From Brevibacillus brevis (lineage in GTDB: Bacteria > Bacillota > Bacilli > Brevibacillales > Brevibacillaceae): 64,000 nucleotides of DNA. This document shows, in pieces, positions 18,050 through 25,140 of the stretch. The stretch spans positions 5,291,001 through 5,355,000 of the forward strand of contig NZ_LR134338.1 in NCBI RefSeq assembly GCF_900637055.1. Direction: 5' to 3'. Made by a program: the position numbers and the translations under genes. The notes beneath the pieces are model-generated. The model had not been told where the DNA came from, made no database searches, and saw nothing but the letters and a program-made list of their open reading frames with translations. Position 1 is the first letter of the stretch; each line of letters starts with the position of its first letter.

Positions 18050-18880
18050 TTACCACTCCCAAGACAAAGAACCGATCTGCGCTGTAATTCGACTGCTCAC
18101 TTGTATGGGGTGGCCGGAAACTCGCATGATAGAACGACCGTTGTCGTAGGGAAACAAGTAGGCGAAACCAGGCCGAGTCGCCTGATTGACCAGATAGGCA
18201 GACCTCATTGCTCCCTGTCTTCGTTGCTCATTCAAAAAGGCAACCATCTCATTTGCTCGTTTGATCCCCGCACCATGCCCGTAATACAAGCCATTGCCGA
18301 GCACTACTGCATTTTCCCCTTGCCACTGCGGTGTCGCGCGATCGTAATCAGGATTGGCAAAATAAATCACATCACCAGGCAAGAAGGTATTTGTCCGTAA
18401 TGTTTGCAAGTCCAAATCCTGATCGTATCGCCAGTCATAGAGCAAGATGTCCGCAAACATTCTCTCAAAGTCGGGTAAACGAATGGACTGCAGGACTGCA
18501 TGATAAATAATAATGACCATCGCCGTAGCGCACTCCGTGGCGTATTTTTGGCCCTCACGAAAAATATTGATAATTCCGCTGGATGGCAGCACTCCCGGTC
18601 GCAAGCGGAATCCGCCCTGGTCTGTTCGAATCCAGTAAGCTGGATTGGCGCGAGATTCTTCAAAAGTAGAAAAGGCCAGGCCGCTTTCGTGCAGTGCCAA
18701 GGCAGACCTCACCAGATGATCGCGCATTTTCAGTTCAAATTGCAGGAGCTCCGGAGTCGGATATTCAAATACTTCATCACTTCGCGCCATACTCGCTACC
18801 GTTTCACGCTGTACCGGATTTAATCCCCATTCCGTTGCCAACGAGGCGGGATGAACCGGTCTCCCCGCTATGACGATCAT
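18050..18880 (-). CDS. tgl: Protein-glutamine gamma-glutamyltransferase (spore coat transglutaminase)
   Basis: A 276-residue homologue of Bacillus Tgl (about 245 residues), the enzyme that cross-links spore coat proteins through glutamine-lysine isopeptide bonds. The catalytic cysteine lies in KYATECATAMVIIIY (Cys117). PGDVIYFANPDYDRATPQWQGENAV is the conserved region near the catalytic Glu/His. ATG 18880 follows AAGGGGAGG; the longer frame from 18898 includes that ribosome site and is unlikely. The gene marks the organism as a spore former. Mother-cell control is expected, but I did not identify a SigE/SigK promoter. Confidence 0.93.
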   Translation of the reverse strand: MIVIAGRPVHPASLATEWGLNPVQRETVASMARSDEVFEYPTPELLQFELKMRDHLVRSALALHESGLAFSTFEESRANPAYWIRTDQGGFRLRPGVLPSSGIINIFREGQKYATECATAMVIIIYHAVLQSIRLPDFERMFADILLYDWRYDQDLDLQTLRTNTFLPGDVIYFANPDYDRATPQWQGENAVVLGNGLYYGHGAGIKRANEMVAFLNEQRRQGAMRSAYLVNQATRPGFAYLFPYDNGRSIMRVSGHPIQVSSRITAQIGSLSWEW

Positions 18881-18971
18881 ATACAACCTCCCCTTCACAC
18901 ACTGTCCTTCTTATTTGTATGCGAATGCCTATGTCCACGTGATCGACTAAAAACCATGAGTCAACATAGTG

Positions 18972-19189
18972 GTGGAGAAGAAAAAGCACAGTTCTCTTCG
19001 ACTCTGACACGCCAAGCCGGGGGAATTCACTGGACGTCTCCACTACAAAAAGGGGACCGTCGAGCCAAAGCCACCCTACGGGCGGAAGTTTCTCAAGGGA
19101 GAAGTGTTCGACAAGCGTGGTCCCCTTTTTGTAGTTCCGACTGGGTAGGCGTTGTCAAGGTCTGCGAGCCCTGTGCTTTTTCTTCTCAC
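18972..19189. repeat. Long intergenic palindromic element B (about 218 bp)
   Basis: Outer arms AGAAGAAAAAGCACAG and CTGTGCTTTTTCTTCT pair, and an inner stem joins ACTACAAAAAGGGGACC (19042-19058) with GGTCCCCTTTTTGTAGT (19119-19135). A GC-rich apical part includes GTCGA/TCGAC. It has the same nested-arm architecture and size as element A at 6015-6218 but a different sequence. No coding frame is supported. Confidence 0.75.
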
Positions 19190-19224
19190 TAGCCTTGTGC
19201 GGTAATCGGTACCTTTTAACTTAG

Positions 19225-19314
19225 AAATCCCCCGCCTGTTTAACCAGACGAGGGATTTCCTTTTTAGCCTTGTGCTTGCTTGACTGTATGTGGTGTCGGG
19301 GTCGGGACGTGCTT
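19225..19314. repeat. Left 90-bp direct repeat: displaced 3' end of the EamA gene
   Basis: These 90 bases equal 25051-25140 with one mismatch and contain the last 18 or so codons, stop and terminator of the EamA transporter gene at 25090. Beyond the right edge the similarity continues weakly, with transitions and a one-base gap, so an older gene remnant is likely. It marks the left border of the island. The 18881-19680 stretch otherwise holds element B and the tiny ORF at 19357-19422. Confidence 0.85.
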
Positions 19315-19356
19315 AAGCGCGGGAACACACTACACTTTTTGACCTTCTGTTATAGT

Positions 19357-19422
19357 CTACAGAATCCTCATATCGGCAACTGTCGCCCTCTTGATCGTCT
19401 CCTTTGATGGTGCTTTCTCCAT
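19357..19422 (-). CDS. Possible 21-residue ORF (low confidence)
   Basis: ATG 19422 is preceded by GGGAGG at eight bases, an excellent site, but the frame closes after 21 codons (it begins MEKAPSKETIK). It may be a truncated gene start left at the island border, or a small peptide. I do not recognise it. Confidence 0.25.
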   Translation of the reverse strand: MEKAPSKETIKRATVADMRIL

Positions 19423-19680
19423 GCCTGCCACCTCCCAATTGTTAGGATATTCAAGCAAAAAAAGTTTTTGGAGATTCGCACTATTGGAAAAGGCTGCCGC
19501 AGTCGGTCTACAGAAATGCGATCCGGATAGTTATCAGATGGGGTGGGGGGATACCTCAGAACAAGGGGAGAGGACAGGTCGTTAAGATTTGTCTTTTTTC
19601 TTTGTAAACAAACAGAAAACAGACTCATGAGGTCTGTTGATTGTTATGAACTTTATTGTGTTTATCGTATCTTGTTACAG

Positions 19681-19821
19681 TTATCCTTCTGGGTTATCAC
19701 TATACATAATAATAGGAGGTTTTTTAGGGAGCGACATGCTATTTGCACCAGTGGAAACAACAACTAGAAAGCAAGCTATTACCAGTGAAACTCTTGAAAG
19801 GACAGCTAAAAACTTCCTCAT
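19681..19821 (-). CDS. Phr/NprX-like secreted signalling peptide precursor
   Basis: A 46-residue ORF starts three bases after the stop codon of the HTH-TPR regulator, with GAGGGG six bases upstream of its ATG (the site lies inside the regulator's last codons). It has a basic start (MRK), a hydrophobic core (VSLVIACFLVVV) and a plausible cleavage region around STGANS. An 18-residue polar tail, MSLPKKPPIIMYSDNPEG, follows. This is the layout of pre-pro-peptides that are exported, trimmed, re-imported by Opp and bound by RRNPP receptors such as Rap, PlcR and NprR. Which residues form the mature signal is unknown. The pairing is inferred from position and form; I verified each codon by hand. Confidence 0.82.
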   Translation of the reverse strand: MRKFLAVLSRVSLVIACFLVVVSTGANSMSLPKKPPIIMYSDNPEG

Positions 19822-19824
19822 ATG

Positions 19825-21108
19825 TTACCCCTCATTTCTTTTCCCGAATTTAATCATATTATATACTTCATTCAATTTTTTCAGAAGTTCCAAATCCATA
19901 TCTTTTTTTAATACACAATGATGCATGTTTATCTCAACAGCGCAAGACATTATTTCTTCGATACGATTGATTTTTCCGTAATACACAATACTTTGTAGAT
20001 AAGCATCCATGCCCTCATTGAAATGACCGCGACTAACAAGGAAGGCTCCTTTGTTTTTGTAATAATTCCCCATTCCTGAAAAATTGTAAGCATTATTAAA
20101 ATCAAAAGCGAAGTTATGTTCCTCTGTACTGATAACTTGTTCGATGGAGTTTACGTCATTAACACAAAGTAATGCTTCTATTAGGTCATTGACTCTATGG
20201 ATTAGATTGTTCTTTGTCGATTCCCCTACACACTCTCTGAGCAATGGGATTGCTTCCTGATAATGACCAGTTTTTGACAAGATAATTGCACGCAGATACT
20301 TGGAGCGCTCCATGATAAAACGGTAGCCTAGCCTTTCGTACATCTCTATATGGGATTCCATGTCTTCAAATTTGCCCATTCGCATATAGGAATTGCAAAT
20401 AGCCAAGGCGACTCGTTCCTTTAACTCGTTGCTTGTTAAATCCTCTGCATGTCCCATTTTTCCAAGTTCGATGCATTGTTCATGCTTTCCCATATGATGT
20501 GCATCAAATGCCATTAAGTAGTAAAGGTTGATTCTCTCTTCATGACTCAAAAAATCTATGTAATACAACACCTCTTTCCCATGACGAAAGGTTTCTTCAA
20601 GGAGTTGAGGGTTATTTCTTTCGATACGGTATCTATGAAATAAAGCTTTAGACATGTATGGTTGAATTCCGCGAATCCGGCAATATTGAGCAAGTTGGTT
20701 AAAGAGCACAAGTTTAATTTCTGTGTTTTCAACATTGAGAGCAGTATTGTACAGGATCTCTACTGAGTCCTCAGTTTTTTCTTTTGGATTTTCGAGTATA
20801 CGGGAAACTATTTTTATAGTTAGGTCTTCGTTTGGGAGTTGAATAGCTTCGAGCAACAAATCGTGTAAGCTACTGTTCCGTGTCTCATTAGAGATGTAAA
20901 GTTCGATTATCTCCTCATATTGTACATCCAAAGCTTCAAAGATGCGTAACAAGGTTATTAGTTCTGGTCGCTTTGTTTCACCATTTTCAATTCTTGATAT
21001 AGAGCTTTTACTGACACTTGATTTTTCTTCTAGTTCAGAAAGAGTGAGGTTATTTTGGGTTCTGTACCGTAATATTGTTTCGCCAATATGGTCTTCCACA
21101 TTTTTCAC
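19825..21108 (-). CDS. HTH-TPR regulator of the RRNPP (NprR/PlcR/Rap-like) type
   Basis: The 427-residue protein starts with an XRE helix-turn-helix (residues 8-65; LTLSELEEKSSVSKSSISRI). A long all-helical region of TPR-like repeats follows (about 100-415), with LYYLMAFDAHHMGKHEQCIEL and AIILSKTGHYQEAIPLLREC as typical helix pairs. Total length is close to NprR (about 423). Such receptors bind a re-imported oligopeptide in the TPR groove, which changes DNA binding. The peptide candidate is encoded immediately downstream at 19681-19821. It lies within the direct-repeat island and is AT-rich. Target genes are unknown; the divergent Spo0E-like gene and the secreted protein downstream of it are the nearest candidates. 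Confidence 0.88.
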   Translation of the reverse strand: MKNVEDHIGETILRYRTQNNLTLSELEEKSSVSKSSISRIENGETKRPELITLLRIFEALDVQYEEIIELYISNETRNSSLHDLLLEAIQLPNEDLTIKIVSRILENPKEKTEDSVEILYNTALNVENTEIKLVLFNQLAQYCRIRGIQPYMSKALFHRYRIERNNPQLLEETFRHGKEVLYYIDFLSHEERINLYYLMAFDAHHMGKHEQCIELGKMGHAEDLTSNELKERVALAICNSYMRMGKFEDMESHIEMYERLGYRFIMERSKYLRAIILSKTGHYQEAIPLLRECVGESTKNNLIHRVNDLIEALLCVNDVNSIEQVISTEEHNFAFDFNNAYNFSGMGNYYKNKGAFLVSRGHFNEGMDAYLQSIVYYGKINRIEEIMSCAVEINMHHCVLKKDMDLELLKKLNEVYNMIKFGKRNEG

Positions 21109-21321
21109 TTAATTCACTCCTTTTCCATTTTATTACATATACGAAAAGCATTATATCAATAGGAGTTAGAACTATCAAATGCAAGCATTCGATCTGATTA
21201 GACAATTCTTGGCTTTTATAATTTTTTTGTGTCGAACGTTGCATAAATGGAAAAATACTCACTATTATGCAACAACTGGTATTCTTTGGAAGAAGCGAGG
21301 TGATGCAATGGGGGTGAGTTA

Positions 21322-21513
21322 ATGGTGAGAAGGCATCGAATGCGGGGCGAAGACTTATTGAGGAAGATTAATACCCTTCAATTCCAACTGAACGAAATTT
21401 TCAAACAGAAGGGAAGTTTAACTGACTGTGCTGTGTTAAAGGTGAGTCAAGAGCTTGATAATTACGTAGTGGAACATCAACGTAGAATGAGAGATGAAGT
21501 GTCAGGCAAATAG
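21322..21513 (+). CDS. Spo0E-like aspartyl-phosphate phosphatase
   Basis: A 63-residue helical-hairpin protein. The SQELDNYV segment matches the SxxLD signature of the Spo0E/YisI/YnzD family, which dephosphorylates Spo0A~P and so holds back sporulation. Length and the preceding amphipathic helix (LLRKINTLQFQLNEIFKQ) fit the family. ATG 21322 has GGGGGTGAG upstream. It is divergent from the RRNPP regulator, about 210 bp apart, so peptide signalling could set its level; this is an inference from position only. Confidence 0.82.
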   Translation: MVRRHRMRGEDLLRKINTLQFQLNEIFKQKGSLTDCAVLKVSQELDNYVVEHQRRMRDEVSGK

Positions 21514-21569
21514 AGCACCACCAGTAGAAGTCGAAGAGTAATCTGATTAATAATTTAGGATGCATTGTG

Positions 21570-21695
21570 ATGAAAAAGCAACATGTTACTGTTACAGACC
21601 TGAGAACAACTCGTCTGCAAAATGGGAATGTTCAACTGATACGTCTAAGCAAAATTAATCTTGGTAAATATATACAGAAACGAAAAATATGCTAA
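21570..21695 (+). CDS. Possible small protein, 41 residues
   Basis: An ATG-initiated frame (MKKQHVTVTDLRTTRL...) with weak TAGGA nine bases upstream, rich in basic residues. It lies between the Spo0E-like gene and the secreted protein on the same strand. No family is recognised and it may be chance. Confidence 0.3.
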   Translation: MKKQHVTVTDLRTTRLQNGNVQLIRLSKINLGKYIQKRKIC

Positions 21696-21820
21696 TTTTG
21701 TCTGTATGGTAAAATTTAGGTGTCTGTAGGAGGGAAGTTATTGTGAAGTGAGCGAATACCAGTGAAACGAAAAAACAACCAATGCGTCATAACAAATATA
21801 AGGATTCGCAAAGGAAAGGA

Positions 21821-22687
21821 ATGGTAAGAGTGAAGGTCAAAAAAATTGTAACTGCATCTTTAGCAACTACGACCCTCCTTGGGGTTATTGGACTTTCTAA
21901 TTTTGCAGGTGCGTATTCAGAAGATGTTTGGTTCGATGCTTATGGAATAGATGTTTACGATGGTGATCCTCTTGATTCAGTTACAGATGTGTTTGGATAC
22001 ACACGAGGCGAAGGGGATGTTAAATCTGTAAAGGTTTATTATGAAGTTTTTCGAGATGGTGAATATTTAGATAAAGCCTCCAATACGAGAAATGGTTTTA
22101 GGGTGTCTATTACAGAATACCATCCAAATAAGAAAAAAAGTAGTAATTGGGAGGTAAATGCAGTACATCGAATTGATGATAAAAATGGAGATCATGTCAA
22201 GGAGTTCAGTGAGGATAAACTTAGAAAGAGTGATGAAGCATTTGCACCTGATAGTGCTGTAGAATCAAGTTCCAAAAAGGGTGACATTCAACATTTACGT
22301 TCGGCAGAATATCAAGAGCAGTTAGAAAACACTTGGGATGACATCATGGAAGCACATGATTTAAATAAGGATGAATGGATAATTTGTGACAGTTCTCAAT
22401 ATGAGTCACTAAAAAAACAGCCTCCGGGTTCTCTAACCGCTAAAGATGTTACCTCATTATTTATCCAATCAGTAGAATTCCCCAAAAAGGGTGGAGACAG
22501 TGTCCCTTTAATATTGGTACACGAGCAGGAAAAAAAGGCACTCTTATTGCTCAAGCGCGGCAAGGGTGAAAAAGTAGTTGTTTACTTTGGTAAGGAAAAT
22601 AGTACCAAAAACAACAAGGTATCTTCAAGTCGTGAAAAAGATGACGAAGGCGATTGGGTTATTGAAAAGGTAGAAGAAAAAGAATAA
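21821..22687 (+). CDS. Secreted protein of unknown function
   Basis: This 288-residue protein begins with a signal peptide (basic KVKK, hydrophobic IVTASLATTTLLGVIGL, likely cleavage after FAGA near residue 30). The mature part is acidic and lysine-rich, without recognisable domain; KGGDSVPLILVHEQEKKALLLLKRGKGEKVVVYFG near the end is its most hydrophobic portion. ATG 21821 follows AAAGG at six bases; the longer frame from 21782 has a basic extension with no site. It sits inside the direct-repeat island, probably within reach of the RRNPP regulator. It could be an effector, but nothing in the sequence says so. Confidence 0.75.
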   Translation: MVRVKVKKIVTASLATTTLLGVIGLSNFAGAYSEDVWFDAYGIDVYDGDPLDSVTDVFGYTRGEGDVKSVKVYYEVFRDGEYLDKASNTRNGFRVSITEYHPNKKKSSNWEVNAVHRIDDKNGDHVKEFSEDKLRKSDEAFAPDSAVESSSKKGDIQHLRSAEYQEQLENTWDDIMEAHDLNKDEWIICDSSQYESLKKQPPGSLTAKDVTSLFIQSVEFPKKGGDSVPLILVHEQEKKALLLLKRGKGEKVVVYFGKENSTKNNKVSSSREKDDEGDWVIEKVEEKE

Positions 22688-22696
22688 TAGCATATG

Positions 22697-22742
22697 AGAC
22701 TATCCTTCATTCATTTTTTGAGTTTGGGATAGTCTTCTTTTT
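22697..22742 (+). terminator. Terminator of the secreted-protein gene
   Basis: AGACTATCC / GGATAGTCT stem followed by TCTTTTT shortly after the stop codon. Confidence 0.8.
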
Positions 22743-22925
22743 ATATGCACTTCTGTCTGGATAGAGGAGGATTAAAAGAACAAACTCCCCCGTATAGTAG
22801 GTGTTCTCTACGAGGGAGTCAGCAAAAGAGGCTATTACTCAAATCTCTAAAGCCCCAAAATTGGATTTGAGTCATACCCCCTTATCTTGTTAAGCTGATA
22901 GTAGAACAACAGATGGGTATTTTTT

Positions 22926-23258
22926 ATGCAACGGAAACGCTATTCACTCGAATTCAAACAACAACTGGTTCAAGAAGCCAAAGAAGCAGGGAATGCTACA
23001 CAGATTGCCCGTCGACACGGTATCGATGTGAAAATGCTCTATCGATGGATACGAGATTCGAAACATGCGGATTGGAAAAATGCCTCTCCAGATGCCAAAG
23101 CCGTTACCGTCTATACTCCATCACCGGGGGAATTTCGTGAACTGGAGACGGAAAACGATAAACTCAAGAAACTGCTAGGAGAAAAAGATCTAGAGATCGC
23201 CATTCTCCGTGATCTCGTAAAAAAGGTAAACCCGGCGTATCGGACAAAATGGAAATAG
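22926..23258 (+). CDS. IS3-family transposase OrfA
   Basis: The 110-residue OrfA has the usual helix-turn-helix for end recognition (YSLEFKQQLVQEAKEAGN, then ARRHGIDVKMLYRWI) and a leucine-zipper-like coiled coil (ELETENDKLKKLLGEKDLEI). Near its end, codons GTA AAA AAG place the heptamer A AAA AAG in frame, the standard -1 frameshift signal that fuses OrfA to OrfB. This gives the active OrfAB transposase, with OrfA alone acting as regulator. Frame relations (orfB in -1) agree with this. Confidence 0.93.
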   Translation: MQRKRYSLEFKQQLVQEAKEAGNATQIARRHGIDVKMLYRWIRDSKHADWKNASPDAKAVTVYTPSPGEFRELETENDKLKKLLGEKDLEIAILRDLVKKVNPAYRTKWK

Positions 23259-24175
23259 CCGACAAATGGATACAGCTGGGCTATACGATCAAGACGGTCT
23301 TGAGAATTGTCGGCCTGTTGGAAGCAACCTACTACGCCCGCCGCAAGAATCAAGGAAAGCCCAAAGTGTATAACGGTGGACGTCCCATCCCTGGTTACTC
23401 CATGAAAACAGATGGACAGCCTGTAGCAGATGAGCAAATCAAAGAGTGGATTCATGAGTATCTGGCGGATGAAGAGGCAGCCTATGGATACCGAAAGATT
23501 ACCGTTTGTCTGCGTCGAGATTTTGACTTGCAAATCAATAAAAAGAAAGTGTATCGCTTGATGAAGGAGGACAATCTGTTACACCCACAACGGCAGAAAC
23601 AGCGCAAATATCCTCGCAAGCTTGCGAACAACAGGGAGATCACCACTTCGAATCAACTATGGGAAATGGACGTGAAGTATGGCTACATTGCCGGAGAGCA
23701 GCGTTTCTTCTTCATGTTATCTCTCATCGATGTGTATGACCGATCCATTGTCGATTACCATATCGGGCTTCGTTGTGAAGGAAAACACGCTGCCCAAATC
23801 CTGCAACGCGCCTTGTGGAAGCGACAACAATTTGAGAAACAAGAACGTCCTGTAATCCGAACAGACAACGGACCACAGTTTATTAGCCATACCTTTGAAT
23901 CTTCCTGCGAGGCATTCCATGTGGAGCATGAACGAATCCCACCGAAAACACCGAACAAGAATGCCCACATTGAAGCCTTTCATAGCATCTTGGAGAAAGA
24001 ATGTCTGAATAGACATGAATTTGAAAGCTACCAACAGGCTTATGAAACGGTGACGAATTATCTGCTTTTCTACAACGAACGTCGCATTCACGGGAGTCTG
24101 TATGACCTGTCACCTGTAGAATTTAGACAGGCTGTAGAACAGCAACGAGTGAAGCCATTTGTCGTACAAGTATAG
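23249..24175 (+). CDS. IS3-family transposase OrfB (DDE catalytic part)
   Basis: A 308-residue DDE/rve integrase-fold protein. An HTH_21-like N-terminal part (YGYRKITVCLRRDFDLQINKKKVYRLM) precedes the catalytic domain. WEMDVKYG gives the first aspartate, RTDNGPQFIS the second and NAHIEAFHSILEKE the glutamate. It overlaps orfA by ten bases in the -1 frame and is probably made as an OrfAB fusion. No stop or frameshift breaks it, so it appears functional. Confidence 0.94.
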   Translation: MEIADKWIQLGYTIKTVLRIVGLLEATYYARRKNQGKPKVYNGGRPIPGYSMKTDGQPVADEQIKEWIHEYLADEEAAYGYRKITVCLRRDFDLQINKKKVYRLMKEDNLLHPQRQKQRKYPRKLANNREITTSNQLWEMDVKYGYIAGEQRFFFMLSLIDVYDRSIVDYHIGLRCEGKHAAQILQRALWKRQQFEKQERPVIRTDNGPQFISHTFESSCEAFHVEHERIPPKTPNKNAHIEAFHSILEKECLNRHEFESYQQAYETVTNYLLFYNERRIHGSLYDLSPVEFRQAVEQQRVKPFVVQV

Positions 24176-24415
24176 GAAGGCTAATGATTAGCGCAGTTTG
24201 CCTTTCTTAAACCTAGGTGGCACACAGGTAGATAAAGGTCTGGGGTCAAGCGACTTCCTTGACGCTAGACCTTTATCTACCTAAACTACCAAATGGTTGA
24301 AGAAAATGAAAAACGATGGAAAAGCGAGAATAAGGGAACTTGACTCAATAAATAAGGGGTTAAACCGAGATGTCTACTTACTCTCCCGCGTGAATATTCT
24401 CATTTCGTAAAAACT

Positions 24416-24460
24416 GAAACCTCTCCGCTCACATAATTGTGAGGGTTGAGGTTTGTTTTT
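24416..24460 (+). terminator. Terminator between the IS and the 24499 ORF
   Basis: AAACCTC...GAGGTTT arms with inner CTCACA/TGTGAG pairing, followed by GTTTTT. Confidence 0.7.
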
Positions 24461-24498
24461 ACTCTATTACTATCAATTTTTTCTGATACAATGACTTC

Positions 24499-24918
24499 AT
24501 GCTAAAAAGAAAGGTTGGTTTGGCAGTAATGAAGAACGAAAGTCAACCTTACACGGATTTTGGAGAAATGTACCGAGATATCGATTTCGCAGCAGAAGCT
24601 TACTACAACGAGTTTTTCCATGCCTACAAGACGGATGGGCGATTCCCCGAAGTATATACGCTCGAGCAAACGAAAAGAGCTTCTAGTGCCATCCAACTTC
24701 TTCAACTCTTGGAATGGAAATGGAACCCGGTTCGTTTACTGGCATTACTATCGACAGTAGGTGCTGCCCTAGGAATCGGACGCCCTGTACCTGTTTTGGA
24801 TTTTTGTACAATGATTGAAGGTATGAATCTAATAACGTCTCCATATGCAGACTACTATATTGAAAAGAAAGACATTCTTATAGCTACGTTGGAGATGTTT
24901 GCAAATGAGGAACCATAG
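24499..24918 (+). CDS. Orphan protein of unknown function
   Basis: I do not recognise this 139-residue protein. It is mostly helical by composition, with DIDFAAEAYYNEFFHAYKTDG and a more hydrophobic LLALLSTVGAALGIG that could be a buried helix rather than a membrane span. The start is uncertain: ATG 24499 lacks a ribosome site, TTG 24520 has AGAAAGG five bases upstream, and ATG 24529 is also possible. It lies in the island between the IS and the right direct repeat, and ends in a strong terminator. Confidence 0.6.
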   Translation: MLKRKVGLAVMKNESQPYTDFGEMYRDIDFAAEAYYNEFFHAYKTDGRFPEVYTLEQTKRASSAIQLLQLLEWKWNPVRLLALLSTVGAALGIGRPVPVLDFCTMIEGMNLITSPYADYYIEKKDILIATLEMFANEEP

Positions 24919-24942
24919 AAGTTAAAAAGCACGTTATACCGT

Positions 24943-24983
24943 TAAACCCCGCCTCGACTCTGATAGAGCTTGTGGCGGGGTTT
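24943..24983 (+). terminator. Terminator of the orphan ORF
   Basis: AAACCCCGCC / GGCGGGGTTT ten-base perfect stem; the T-run is short, but the stem is strong. Confidence 0.7.
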
Positions 24984-25046
24984 GGCAATTTGCAGAGTGC
25001 CTAATTTGCACTCTGGTAAATTTATTTTATATAAATGCCTATTTAC

Positions 25047-25088
25047 CAAAAAATCCCCCGCCTTTTTAACCAGACGAGGGATTTCCTT
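25047..25088 (-). terminator. Terminator of the EamA transporter gene
   Basis: On the reverse strand AAATCCC...GGGGATTT is followed by TTTGG right after the stop codon; duplicated as part of the 90-bp repeat. Confidence 0.75.
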
Positions 25089-25140
25089 TTTAGCCTTGTG
25101 CTTGCTTGACTGTATGTGGTGTCGGGGTCGGGACGTGCTT
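25051..25140. repeat. Right 90-bp direct repeat (true 3' end of the EamA gene)
   Basis: Matches 19225-19314 at 89 of 90 positions. It includes the terminal codons of the EamA transporter gene and its terminator. It marks the right border of the 19.2-25.1 kb island, as for an element inserted into a gene's 3' end. Confidence 0.87.

Larger units (their letters stand above)
22868..24347 (+). mobile_element. IS3-family insertion sequence (about 1480 bp)
   Basis: The ends are imperfect inverted repeats: TGAGTCATACCCCCTTAT on the left, and on the right (reverse strand) TGAGTCAAGTTCCCTTAT. They give the TG...CA termini typical of IS3-family elements. It encodes overlapping orfA and orfB with an A6G slippery site (23219-23225). 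Between orfB and the right end there is a 16-bp perfect stem (24226-24241 with 24267-24282). The flanking bases (ATT and ATA) do not make an obvious target duplication. Both ORFs look intact, so the element may still move. Confidence 0.88.

Noticed and set aside
19368..19628. 86-codon reverse-strand ORF at the left island border
   Set aside because: No ribosome site, low-complexity arginine-rich end, no domain; the shorter 21-codon frame at 19357-19422 has a better site but is itself doubtful.
19637..19921. Plus-strand 94-codon ORF antisense to the signal peptide gene
   Set aside because: The opposite strand carries a well-formed pre-propeptide with an ideal ribosome site directly after the regulator stop; the plus frame overlaps the regulator's 3' end and has no family-like features.
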